Shown here: piece by piece, positions 1 to 6,822 of the stretch
How positions within the stretch are numbered: position 1 is the first letter of the stretch
Layout: each line of letters starts with the position of its first letter
NCBI GenBank assembly: GCA_934748015.1
Contig: CAKVHF010000001.1
Location: forward strand, 62,001 to 126,000
DNA length: 64,000 nt
Source: an uncultured Clostridia bacterium
GTDB taxonomy: Bacteria > Bacillota > Clostridia > Christensenellales > UBA1242
Direction: 5' to 3'
Translations under genes and position numbers: made by a program
The notes under the pieces: model-generated
Told to the model about the DNA's origin: nothing
What the model saw: the letters and a program-made list of their open reading frames with translations, nothing else
Database searches by the model: none

Positions 1-35
1 AGCAAAGGTCCTGCTTTTGTTACTTTGTTTTGCAT
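1..35 (-). CDS. possible start of a truncated minus-strand gene
   Basis: Reading the minus strand, an ATG at 35-33 follows a GGAGA ribosome binding site (complement of 41-45) and opens a frame that reads MQNKVTKAGPL before the window edge. It would lie about 45 bases downstream of the tmcAL-like gene on the same strand, so the two could share a transcript. The 11 residues are too few to identify a family. The start loosely resembles DUF2804 proteins, but that is a guess. Another in-frame or shifted ATG exists at 54-52. Confidence 0.25.
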   Translation of the reverse strand, partial: MQNKVTKAGPL

Positions 36-80
36 ATTTTTCTCCATTTTTCATCCAAAATATTATTCTTTCAAAAATAA

Positions 81-1337
81 CTATTTATACACAATCGTCT
101 TGGTTAATAGGTCGGGTGCATAGTCTGTGATTGCTTTGGTCTTAGTCAACAATTGATTATACACCGCATTGGCATTGTCCTCTATCTGAGACAACTTAGT
201 GTATAGAGGGGATGGATTGTCTACAACATTGCTATTACGGATAATAAGGTTGGTGGTGCAGTTTAGTTCGTTAAGAAGGGTTGTGTTGATGTTGTTAAAC
301 CCTAGCACCTTAACATAAGGCAATATGTCTATCTTGTATAACTCACTCACACATTCTTTGTCTATGCCTAGTACTAGACTAGCCACAATTCTCTTTAACC
401 TAGTATATGTGTATCTCTTGGACTTAACCTCCAATAGCAGGGTGTTAAGATCCTTGATCTTGGTTGCCTTTTCCTTAAATCTATTCTCTAGCCCTTCTGA
501 TACATCATATATCTTAGCAAAGTTCTCTGGAGTAGTTGTCTTGATCATGTACATTGCGATGTCGCTATATAGTTTATCGCTTGGCAGTCCAGATGCTTTC
601 ATTTCGTCCTTAAGCAGTCTATATGATGTCTTAGGGATAAGTCTCTTAACACTTATTGCTCTAGGATGCTTGGCTATTTTGGCTCTTATGGCAGTTGCGC
701 TAGTGTCTTTGCCGTTGATAACATCGCTTAGATAGTCGCTATTTTCTCTTAGTGAGAAGATCGGCTCAATCTTGCTATTTGTTCTGTATAGTGCCTTAAG
801 ATACTCAATCGCAAGGATATTGTTAGGCTTGCGGATGGTTGTCAAGACTTCTTTTTTGTCGCCCATGTTCACGATGTTAGAGTCTATCATCTCTTCCAGT
901 GCTTTCTCTCTGGATGTTGCTAGCGAGTTGCCTTCGTCTAAGTATTTCTTCAATGCCTCTTTGTATTCCTTAGGCTCATTGACAAAGAACTTGGCAAGGC
1001 TCTTTAACAATTCCGGATTGCGAGATTCGCATCCAAAGGATAGGTGGGTTACGTTATCAAAAGAATTGGCTATTTTGACACCTGCTAGGGCAAAAGTCTC
1101 TGCACTGGAACAAACATAAGCGGTGGGGATCTGAACAACAATATCAGCACCTGCATCCAGTGCCATCCTTGCTCTTACATATTTGTTGACTAGAGTAGGA
1201 TTGCCACGTTGCGAGAAGTTGCCAGCCATGATACACATTATAGCATCTGCTCCCGACAATTCTTTGCTGTCTTGGATATGTCTAAGGTGTCCGTAGTGTA
1301 GAGGATTGTATTCACATATAATTGCACAAATTTTCAT
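81..1337 (-). CDS. tmcAL: tRNA(Met) cytidine acetate ligase-like nucleotidyltransferase (TmcAL/YlbM family)
   Basis: The 418-residue product opens with a nucleotidyltransferase fold core: a strand, then the HxGH motif (His14-Tyr-Gly-His17), then a conserved 'GNFSQRG' loop around residue 40. This matches the YlbM/TmcAL family, which uses acetate and ATP to form N4-acetylcytidine at the wobble base of elongator tRNA-Met. The length is normal for the family. The start is supported by an AAGGGAG site just upstream on the minus strand (complement of about 1345-1352). The gene is divergent from pta-ackA, a fitting neighbour because Pta/AckA make and consume acetyl phosphate and acetate. The family call is firm from sequence; the acetate-ligase role is taken from the family. 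Confidence 0.9.
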   Translation of the reverse strand: MKICAIICEYNPLHYGHLRHIQDSKELSGADAIMCIMAGNFSQRGNPTLVNKYVRARMALDAGADIVVQIPTAYVCSSAETFALAGVKIANSFDNVTHLSFGCESRNPELLKSLAKFFVNEPKEYKEALKKYLDEGNSLATSREKALEEMIDSNIVNMGDKKEVLTTIRKPNNILAIEYLKALYRTNSKIEPIFSLRENSDYLSDVINGKDTSATAIRAKIAKHPRAISVKRLIPKTSYRLLKDEMKASGLPSDKLYSDIAMYMIKTTTPENFAKIYDVSEGLENRFKEKATKIKDLNTLLLEVKSKRYTYTRLKRIVASLVLGIDKECVSELYKIDILPYVKVLGFNNINTTLLNELNCTTNLIIRNSNVVDNPSPLYTKLSQIEDNANAVYNQLLTKTKAITDYAPDLLTKTIVYK

Positions 1338-1554
1338 AAAAAATCTCCCTTAATTTATTTACTTATGATCTAAAATATAGTACAATTTACAAGTAAGTGA
1401 TGATTTGTGGCATAGTTTGTTAAGACAAAGTTGCAAATCGTTATTTTATTATAAATCTCGTAGTAGATAAATGCGATATGTAATATGTAATTAATTGTAT
1501 TATATATAAAACATGTCCAAAAAACAAATAAATTTATAAAAGTTGGTTAAAATT

Positions 1555-2556
1555 ATGAGTTTTGATACTGAATTAGAAAAGAAATGGACCGACAAAGCAA
1601 AGAAAGCAAGTGCTACAATTGTTTTGCCAGAGGCTTATTTTAGCCCAAGAGTTGCCAAAGCAGGTATTGAGGCAGCCAAAAGCGGAATTGCAAAAATAAT
1701 ACTTCTAACAGACAGAGAGGGTGCTCTAGATGAGTATAACCTAGATGGCGTAGAGAATATCAGCGTTGTCAATATTAAGACAGCAGATATCCGCCCAATG
1801 TTGGTAGACAGCCTAGTTACTTTGCGTGCTAGCAAGGGTATGACTAAGGAGATTGCCGAAGATACTCTTAACGATAGCGTATACTTTGGCACAATGATGG
1901 TAGAGTTGGGTCTAGCAGACGGATTGGTTGCAGGTGCAGAGATTGCAACCGCTAAGACATTCAAACCAGCATTCCAGATCATTAAGAGTAAGGATAAGGA
2001 GACTAAAGTAAGCAGTTTCTTCGTTATGATCAAGAAGATGGATGATGGATCGGAAAAGGTATATTTGCTATCTGACTGTGGTGTAAATATCGCGCCAGAT
2101 GCTAATGATGTAGCTAGTTTTGCTATCCAGAGTGCAGAGACACTTCGTTCTTTGTGCGAGATGGACCCAAAGGTTGCTTTGCTATGCTATTCCACCAAGG
2201 GCAGTGCTGAGGGTGATTGTGCTATCAAGATGCGTACTGCTTGCCAGATCTTAAAAGATAAGAATGTAGATTTCGATTTTGATGGCGAATTGCAACTAGA
2301 TGCAGCAATTGTTCCAGAGGTTGCTAACTTGAAGTGCAAAGGAAGTAGTGTAGGTGGCAAAGCCAATGTATTTATCTTCCCTAACCTAGAGAGCGGAAAT
2401 ATTGGCTACAAATTGATGCAAAGATTTGGTGGCTTTAAGGCAGTAGGCCCTATTGCACAGGGTATGCGTAAGCCTATTAATGATGTTAGTCGTGGTGCTA
2501 CAGTAGACGAGATAGTAGAGGCTATTGCAATCACGGCAATTCAAGCAAAATTTTAA
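1555..2556 (+). CDS. pta: phosphate acetyltransferase
   Basis: This 334-residue single-domain Pta converts acetyl-CoA and phosphate to acetyl phosphate and CoA, the first step of acetate formation. The C-terminal half carries family signatures: a Ser/Gly-rich stretch 'GSSVGGKANVFIFPNLESGN' near residues 262-282, 'GYKLMQR', and 'GPIAQGMRKPINDVSRG' near 302-318. I chose the ATG at 1555. A TTG at 1543 is in frame and would add four residues, and neither start has a clear ribosome binding site. ackA follows 32 bases downstream, which makes a classic pta-ackA pair. The gene lacks the extra N-terminal domains of the long enterobacterial Pta. Confidence 0.95.
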   Translation: MSFDTELEKKWTDKAKKASATIVLPEAYFSPRVAKAGIEAAKSGIAKIILLTDREGALDEYNLDGVENISVVNIKTADIRPMLVDSLVTLRASKGMTKEIAEDTLNDSVYFGTMMVELGLADGLVAGAEIATAKTFKPAFQIIKSKDKETKVSSFFVMIKKMDDGSEKVYLLSDCGVNIAPDANDVASFAIQSAETLRSLCEMDPKVALLCYSTKGSAEGDCAIKMRTACQILKDKNVDFDFDGELQLDAAIVPEVANLKCKGSSVGGKANVFIFPNLESGNIGYKLMQRFGGFKAVGPIAQGMRKPINDVSRGATVDEIVEAIAITAIQAKF

Positions 2557-2588
2557 TAAAACAAAACAAAAAATATAAGGAGAAAAAA

Positions 2589-3785
2589 ATGAAAGTATTA
2601 GTAATCAACGCAGGTAGTAGTTCACTTAAGTTCCAATTTATAGACATGGAGTCTGAACACGTACTTGCCAAGGGTAATGTTGAGCGTATCAACGAGGGTA
2701 AATCATTCCTTAGATACAAGGCAAAGGGTAAAGAGACAATCTTTGACAAAGATATCCGTAATCATACAGAGGCTATGGAGATTGTTCTAGAGAAGTTGAC
2801 CGATCCAGAGATTGGTGTTATCACATCCACAGACGAGATTGATGCATTTGGTCACAGAGTGGTTAATGCTGGTGATAAGTATTTTGATCCATGTATTGTT
2901 ACTCCAGAGATCTTGGAGGATTTCAAGACTAAGATGGATTTCTCTCCACTACATATGCCGGGTGCAATTGCAGGACTTGAGGCTTGTATGGCTATTTGTC
3001 CTAAGACTCCTAATGTAACAGTATTTGATATCGGTTTCCACAAGACAATTGAGCCTAGAGTATATCGTTATGGTATCCCTAAGAGATATTATGAGGATTA
3101 CAAGATCAGACGTTATGGTGCACATGGAACAAGCCACTACTATGTTACTCAGGAATGTGCAAAACTACTTAACAAAAACGTTGAAGATATCAACATTGTA
3201 ACATGCCACTTAGGTAGCGGTGCTAGTATTACTGCTGTTAAGAATGGTAAGAGTTTTGATACTTCTATGGGCTTTACGCCTCTAGAGGGTATAATGATGA
3301 ACACTCGTAGCGGTGACCTAGATCCAGCGATTATCGAGTTTATTTGCAACAAAGAGGGCAAGAGTGTATCTGAGGTTCTTAAGATGCTTAACAAGGAGAG
3401 CGGATTATTGGGCGCTAATGGCGTAGTATCAGATATGAGAGATATTATTGCCAATATTAGTGATCCAGCCGTAAAGCTATCTTATGACATGTATGCTTAT
3501 AGGATCAAGAAGTATATCTGCGGATATATCGGAGTGCTAGGCGGAGTAGATGCTATCGTATTTACAGCAGGTGTAGGTGAGCATACTCCAGAACTAAGAC
3601 GTGATGTAACAGAAGGTCTAGAGTTCTTAGGTGTCAAGGTTGATAATGAGAAGAACTTTGGTGCTAAACGTGGCGAAATCGAAGAAATCACAGCAGATGG
3701 CGGAAAGGTAAGAATATTCATTATCCCTACTGATGAGGAAATGGTTATCGCTAGAGAAACAGAACAATTGGTTAAAACTCTATAA
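2589..3785 (+). CDS. ackA: acetate kinase
   Basis: Acetate kinase (398 residues, usual length) transfers phosphate from acetyl phosphate to ADP, yielding ATP and acetate. It belongs to the ASKHA fold. Visible signatures are the N-terminal phosphate loop 'NAGSSSLKF' (residues 7-15), 'GHRVVNAG' near 87, the catalytic histidine region 'RYGAHGTSH' near 175-183, 'HLGSGASITAVKNGKS' near 207, 'NTRSGDLDPA' and the C-terminal 'FTAGVGEHTPELR'. The start has an AAGGAG site. It is co-oriented with pta 32 bases upstream and probably shares its transcript. The next gene, rpmF, has its own promoter. Confidence 0.97.
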   Translation: MKVLVINAGSSSLKFQFIDMESEHVLAKGNVERINEGKSFLRYKAKGKETIFDKDIRNHTEAMEIVLEKLTDPEIGVITSTDEIDAFGHRVVNAGDKYFDPCIVTPEILEDFKTKMDFSPLHMPGAIAGLEACMAICPKTPNVTVFDIGFHKTIEPRVYRYGIPKRYYEDYKIRRYGAHGTSHYYVTQECAKLLNKNVEDINIVTCHLGSGASITAVKNGKSFDTSMGFTPLEGIMMNTRSGDLDPAIIEFICNKEGKSVSEVLKMLNKESGLLGANGVVSDMRDIIANISDPAVKLSYDMYAYRIKKYICGYIGVLGGVDAIVFTAGVGEHTPELRRDVTEGLEFLGVKVDNEKNFGAKRGEIEEITADGGKVRIFIIPTDEEMVIARETEQLVKTL

Positions 3786-3810
3786 TTTTAAAATAATTTA
3801 CGAAATTGCA

Positions 3811-3839
3811 TTGACAAACATGTTTTATTAATGTATAAT
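3811..3839 (+). promoter_or_regulatory. consensus sigma-A promoter for rpmF
   Basis: TTGACA (3811-3816), a 17-base spacer and TATAAT (3834-3839) match the vegetative promoter consensus at all twelve positions. It lies about 40 bases before the rpmF start codon, so rpmF can be transcribed apart from pta-ackA. Confidence 0.85.
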
Positions 3840-3878
3840 TTTCAAGCAAATATTAGATAAACAAGGAGGTGTGTAGTA

Positions 3879-4073
3879 ATGATAGCACCTAAAGGAAAAA
3901 TTTCAAAAGCAAGAAGGAATTCTAGAAAAGCAAACTGGAAAATGACAACACCTTCTTTGGTTGAGTGCCCTCATTGTCACGAATTAAAAGCTCCTCATGT
4001 TGTATGTAAGAAATGTGGTTACTACAATGGTGAGCAAAAGATCAAAGTTGGCAAAGAGAAGAAAGAGGCGTAA
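3879..4073 (+). CDS. rpmF: 50S ribosomal protein L32 (zinc form)
   Basis: The 64-residue protein has the basic L32 N-terminus (PKGKISKARRNSRKANWK) and a zinc ribbon Cys30-x2-Cys33-x9-Cys43-x2-Cys46, so it is the zinc-binding (C+) version. It sits in the large subunit near the exit-tunnel side of the peptidyl-transferase region. The ATG follows an AAGGAGGTG ribosome binding site. A perfect promoter precedes it and a hairpin terminator follows, so it appears to be a single-gene transcript. In many Firmicutes rpmF lies next to ackA or fatty-acid genes, as here. Confidence 0.95.
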   Translation: MIAPKGKISKARRNSRKANWKMTTPSLVECPHCHELKAPHVVCKKCGYYNGEQKIKVGKEKKEA

Positions 4074-4092
4074 TCAGAAGATTGATTATTTC

Positions 4093-4122
4093 AAAAGACT
4101 GCAATTTTGTGGTCTTTTTTTC
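4093..4122 (+). terminator. intrinsic terminator after rpmF
   Basis: AAAAGAC (4093-4099) pairs with GTCTTTT (4112-4118) and runs straight into a T tract. It lies 20 bases after the rpmF stop. Confidence 0.75.
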
Positions 4123-4173
4123 TTTGTTATTTGAAATTGTTGCTATATTTATTCTAGTTTTTTTGTTAACTTG

Positions 4174-4182
4174 TGATACAAT
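4174..4182 (+). promoter_or_regulatory. extended -10 promoter candidate for the TM2 gene
   Basis: TGA followed by TACAAT (4177-4182) forms an extended -10 element about 40 bases before the ATG at 4223. No convincing -35 hexamer is visible at 16-18 bases upstream, so the call rests on the extended -10 alone. Confidence 0.4.
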
Positions 4183-4222
4183 GTATCTAAGTGATAAGAT
4201 AATAACATAGGGAGAGTGTGCT

Positions 4223-4855
4223 ATGAGATGTCCTAAATGTGGTTGCAAGATGCAGAAGCAAGTTATTTGCCCATACTGCAAGATAACTGGTGACCAAGTG
4301 CGTTTTGCTAGCAACCATGAGGCTAAGAAGAAGATAAAGAACAAGGATACAGATGATGTTCTTATGTCCCATACTATGCCGTATGATATAGATAGAGGCA
4401 AGATGCTATTAATAACTATATTTGGCGGTTTCTTTGGAATAGATAGTTATTATGTAGGTAGGTATATTAAGGCGACTATTCATGCTTCTGTTATAACCCT
4501 TACATTTCTGATTGTTGTCTTGAGGATCATATATCCTACTATTGCAGTAATCAAGACATTGATGGAATTGATAACTATCGTTGCGGCATGCTTTACGGCA
4601 TCGTGGCTTAGCAATATTATTAGGGTGTGTTTCAAGAGTGGAACGTATCCGATAATTCTGCCTACTGCCGAGCAGTTGCAGTATAGGGTTAAGTGCCATG
4701 AAGAGATGATGGCTGAGAAGCAACAACGCAAGGTTGATAGAGAAACCAAGAAAGCAGAAAAAAGATACGAAAAAGAGATGAAGAAGGCAAATAAGACAAA
4801 TAGCAAGACCGAGCAATCGGCTACAGACAATAATGATCATACGGACACCAAGTAG
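4223..4855 (+). CDS. zinc-ribbon TM2-domain membrane protein
   Basis: This 210-residue protein of unknown function has three visible parts. Residues 1-20 form a zinc ribbon (Cys3-x2-Cys6-x9-Cys16-x2-Cys19). Residues 58-135 hold a TM2-type membrane domain, with the typical 'FGGFFGIDSYYVGRY' turn at 67-81 between the first two hydrophobic segments and further hydrophobic stretches at about 88-104 and 117-129. Residues 160-210 are a highly charged Lys/Glu-rich tail, probably helical or coiled-coil, ending in a Ser/Thr/Asp-rich stretch. The ATG has a weak GGGAGAG site. TM2 proteins are widespread but poorly characterised, so I do not assign a role. Confidence 0.8.
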   Translation: MRCPKCGCKMQKQVICPYCKITGDQVRFASNHEAKKKIKNKDTDDVLMSHTMPYDIDRGKMLLITIFGGFFGIDSYYVGRYIKATIHASVITLTFLIVVLRIIYPTIAVIKTLMELITIVAACFTASWLSNIIRVCFKSGTYPIILPTAEQLQYRVKCHEEMMAEKQQRKVDRETKKAEKRYEKEMKKANKTNSKTEQSATDNNDHTDTK

Positions 4856-4890
4856 CCATAATTGTTTTTTAGGCTTTTGCAAGGTGCGTA

Positions 4891-4919
4891 TTGACTTAGA
4901 CTTTTTTTGATATTACAAT
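4891..4919 (+). promoter_or_regulatory. sigma-A promoter candidate for mnmA
   Basis: TTGACT (4891-4896), a 17-base spacer and TACAAT (4914-4919) match the consensus at 5/6 and 5/6. Transcription would start near 4926 and give an mnmA leader of about 145 bases with no obvious hairpin of note. Confidence 0.6.
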
Positions 4920-5071
4920 ATATAAGATGTTTTGCTGATATATAGACGTTTGTTTTGTTTAAGAATATATTTAGTGCTTTGCTAGTAATAGAGATTGTGA
5001 CAGATATATAGCATGCAGTGTTATATTAAATTCTGAAAGTAAAATGTAATTATAGATAATAGGATAAGGCT

Positions 5072-6175
5072 ATGGATAAGAGTAAGAAGACAGTGGTTGT
5101 AGGTATGAGCGGTGGCGTAGATAGTTCGGTTGCAGCAGCACTACTTAAGGAGCAGGGCTATAATGTAATAGGGCTATTTATGAATAACTGGGAAGAAAAG
5201 GACGATAATGGTTGTTGTACTTCTATAACCGATTATGAAGATGTTAGGCGTGTATGCACTAAGTTAGATATCCCATATTATAGCGTTAATTTTTCGCAAG
5301 AATATATGGATAGGGTATTTAGTTACTTTTTGCAAGAATACAATAGTGGCAGAACCCCCAATCCTGATGTGCTATGCAATAGGGAGATCAAGTTTGGGCC
5401 ATTTAAGGAATTTGCTAAGACCTTGGGTGCAGATTATATCGCAACTGGACATTATGCTAAGGCAGAGGTTGTGGATGGCAGAGTGCATCTACTTAAGGCA
5501 AAAGATCTAAATAAGGATCAAACATATTTTCTTAACCAGTTATCCCAAGAGCAACTAAGTAATGTACTATTTCCTCTAGGGGATCTTATCAAGCCGGATG
5601 TGAGAAAGATTGCTGAGAAGTACGGTTTGGTTACTTATGACAAGAAGGATAGTACAGGGATATGTTTTATAGGCGAAAAGAGGTTTAGGCAGTTCCTTCA
5701 GAACTATCTTCCTGCCAAGAAGGGTAAAATAATGGACTTGGATGGCAATGTAGTTGGAGAGCATGATGGCGTAATGTTCTACACTTTAGGTCAGAGAAGA
5801 GGATTGGATCTGGGCGGAATTGCTGGTGGCAATGGCAATAGGTGGTTTGTTATAGATAAGGATATCAAAAATAACATCTTGTATGCAAGTCAGGGTGAGG
5901 ACGATAGACTATTTTCAGTAGGACTAGTTGCGGATAAGTTTAGTTGGATCAATAAGCCTAAAGATAGCCAATTTAAGTGTTATGCTAAGTTTAGATATAG
6001 ACAACCAGACCAAGAAGTTATGGTTAATGTACTAGATAATGACAGGATAGAGGTCAAGTTTGCAGAGAAACAACGTGCAATCACTCCGGGACAATTTGTT
6101 GTACTATATGCAGATTATGGTATTGAGGATAGAGAGTGTCTAGGTGGTGGAATAATCGACCAAGTTCAGTTTTAA
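5072..6175 (+). CDS. mnmA: tRNA-specific 2-thiouridylase MnmA
   Basis: MnmA (367 residues) adenylates and thiolates U34 of tRNA-Lys, tRNA-Glu and tRNA-Gln, receiving sulfur from a cysteine desulfurase relay. The PP-loop 'SGGVDSS' is at residues 13-19. The two catalytic cysteines are present in their family contexts: Cys102 in 'NPDVLCN' and Cys198 in 'TGICFIG'. The tRNA-binding and beta-barrel regions follow to the end, with 'TPGQFVVLY' near residue 344. Length is normal. No sulfur-relay genes are adjacent. The gene has its own promoter candidate and a terminator, so it is probably monocistronic. Confidence 0.96.
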   Translation: MDKSKKTVVVGMSGGVDSSVAAALLKEQGYNVIGLFMNNWEEKDDNGCCTSITDYEDVRRVCTKLDIPYYSVNFSQEYMDRVFSYFLQEYNSGRTPNPDVLCNREIKFGPFKEFAKTLGADYIATGHYAKAEVVDGRVHLLKAKDLNKDQTYFLNQLSQEQLSNVLFPLGDLIKPDVRKIAEKYGLVTYDKKDSTGICFIGEKRFRQFLQNYLPAKKGKIMDLDGNVVGEHDGVMFYTLGQRRGLDLGGIAGGNGNRWFVIDKDIKNNILYASQGEDDRLFSVGLVADKFSWINKPKDSQFKCYAKFRYRQPDQEVMVNVLDNDRIEVKFAEKQRAITPGQFVVLYADYGIEDRECLGGGIIDQVQF

Positions 6176-6262
6176 TAGACTTTGACTGCAGTTTGCTTGT
6201 GTGTATAAGTTAAAATGTTTGATTGATAGAAGTAATTATATATATTTAATAGATCTGAATTA

Positions 6263-6294
6263 GAAAGTTGAAATCAACCAACTTTCTTTTTTTT
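6263..6294 (+). terminator. intrinsic terminator after mnmA
   Basis: GAAAGTTG (6263-6270) pairs with CAACTTTC (6279-6286) over an 8-base loop, followed by eight T residues. It ends the mnmA transcript about 90 bases after the stop codon. Confidence 0.85.
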
Positions 6295-6397
6295 GGACAA
6301 ATACATATATTTATTTTGAGATTTTGTAATTTTGTGTTAAAAATATAAGCGTTATGAGTGAAAGAATTGCAAAATTTAGTTTAATAAATAGTCAAAG

Positions 6398-6418
6398 TTT
6401 GTTAAATGGCTTAACAAA
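6398..6418 (+). repeat. short inverted repeat TTTGTTAA / TTAACAAA
   Basis: TTTGTTAA (6398-6405) and TTAACAAA (6411-6418) form a perfect 8-bp hairpin with a 5-base loop, followed by GGCTTTTTC. It resembles a weak terminator, but no gene ends here. It is the first of a run of hairpins that fills the gene-free stretch between mnmA and the BspA-like gene. Confidence 0.5.
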
Positions 6419-6445
6419 GGCTTTTTCTTGCAATGCACTACGGGG

Positions 6446-6555
6446 GGTTGGGTGCTACATTCAATATTTTGTAGTACTTTTCTTAGCAAAACTCAATATT
6501 ATTACAAACTACAACTCAACCAAGGGGTAAGTGTCCCTTAGGTTGGGTTGTTTTT
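6446..6555 (+). promoter_or_regulatory. terminator-like hairpin with a possible competing pairing (attenuator candidate)
   Basis: CAACTCAACC (6512-6521) pairs with GGTTGGGTTG (6541-6550; one G-U pair). Inside it, AAGGG (6522-6526) pairs with CCCTT (6535-6539), and five T residues follow (6551-6555). This is a strong intrinsic-terminator shape. An upstream copy of GGTTGGGT (6446-6453) could pair instead with ACTCAACC (6514-6521), which would disrupt the terminator. A further hairpin, GTGCTACA (6452-6459) with TGTAGTAC (6470-6477), overlaps that upstream copy. Mutually exclusive pairings of this kind suggest a regulatory RNA, but this is inference from base pairing alone. Confidence 0.45.
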
Positions 6556-6596
6556 CGGTTTTTGAAGGCGGTTGTTAAGAACGCTGATCGAAGTGG

Positions 6597-6678
6597 TGGC
6601 TTTGAGCGACCACTATCGTGGTCTGGTGGGCGTTTCCGCCCACTATGCGAGCCGTTTGGCTCGCATGGCTCAAAGCCA
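6597..6678. ncRNA. four-way cloverleaf / cruciform element
   Basis: An 11-bp perfect outer stem (TGGCTTTGAGC 6597-6607 with GCTCAAAGCCA 6668-6678) encloses three perfect hairpins. These are GACCAC/GTGGTC (6608-6613, 6618-6623, loop TATC), GTGGGCG/CGCCCAC (6626-6632, 6637-6643, loop TTTC) and TGCGAGCC/GGCTCGCA (6646-6653, 6658-6665, loop GTTT). Of 82 bases, 64 are paired; only three 4-base loops and three 2-base joints are free. The element is far more GC-rich than its surroundings. It does not match tRNA, SRP RNA, 6S RNA or any riboswitch motif I know. It could act as RNA, or as a DNA cruciform such as a recombination or transposition site. The strand of action is unknown. Confidence 0.75.
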
Positions 6679-6721
6679 TGATATATCCCAATTATTCACC
6701 CACAATGTTTTTTACATAATA

Positions 6722-6785
6722 AGTATTATGCAATGATTATCAAAACCCATAGAAATAGTAAAAAAACCAAATCTTGCATAATACT
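6722..6785. repeat. 11-bp perfect inverted repeat before the BspA-like gene
   Basis: AGTATTATGCA (6722-6732) and TGCATAATACT (6775-6785) are perfect inverted copies separated by 42 bases. The right arm ends about 37 bases before the ATG at 6823. The spacing would suit a dimeric regulator binding two sites, or the ends of a very small mobile element. No clear -35/-10 pair is visible in the interval. Confidence 0.55.
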
Positions 6786-6822
6786 AATAACAGAACAAAA
6801 AACAATAGAGGAGAAAATATAA

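Noticed and set aside
1543..1554. TTG at 1543 as the pta start
   Set aside because: The ATG at 1555 is in frame, gives the usual family N-terminus, and the TTG has no ribosome binding site.
6597..6678. The cloverleaf as a tRNA or tRNA-like gene
   Set aside because: The arms have the wrong sizes, there is no anticodon loop of seven bases, no T-loop signature and no CCA end.
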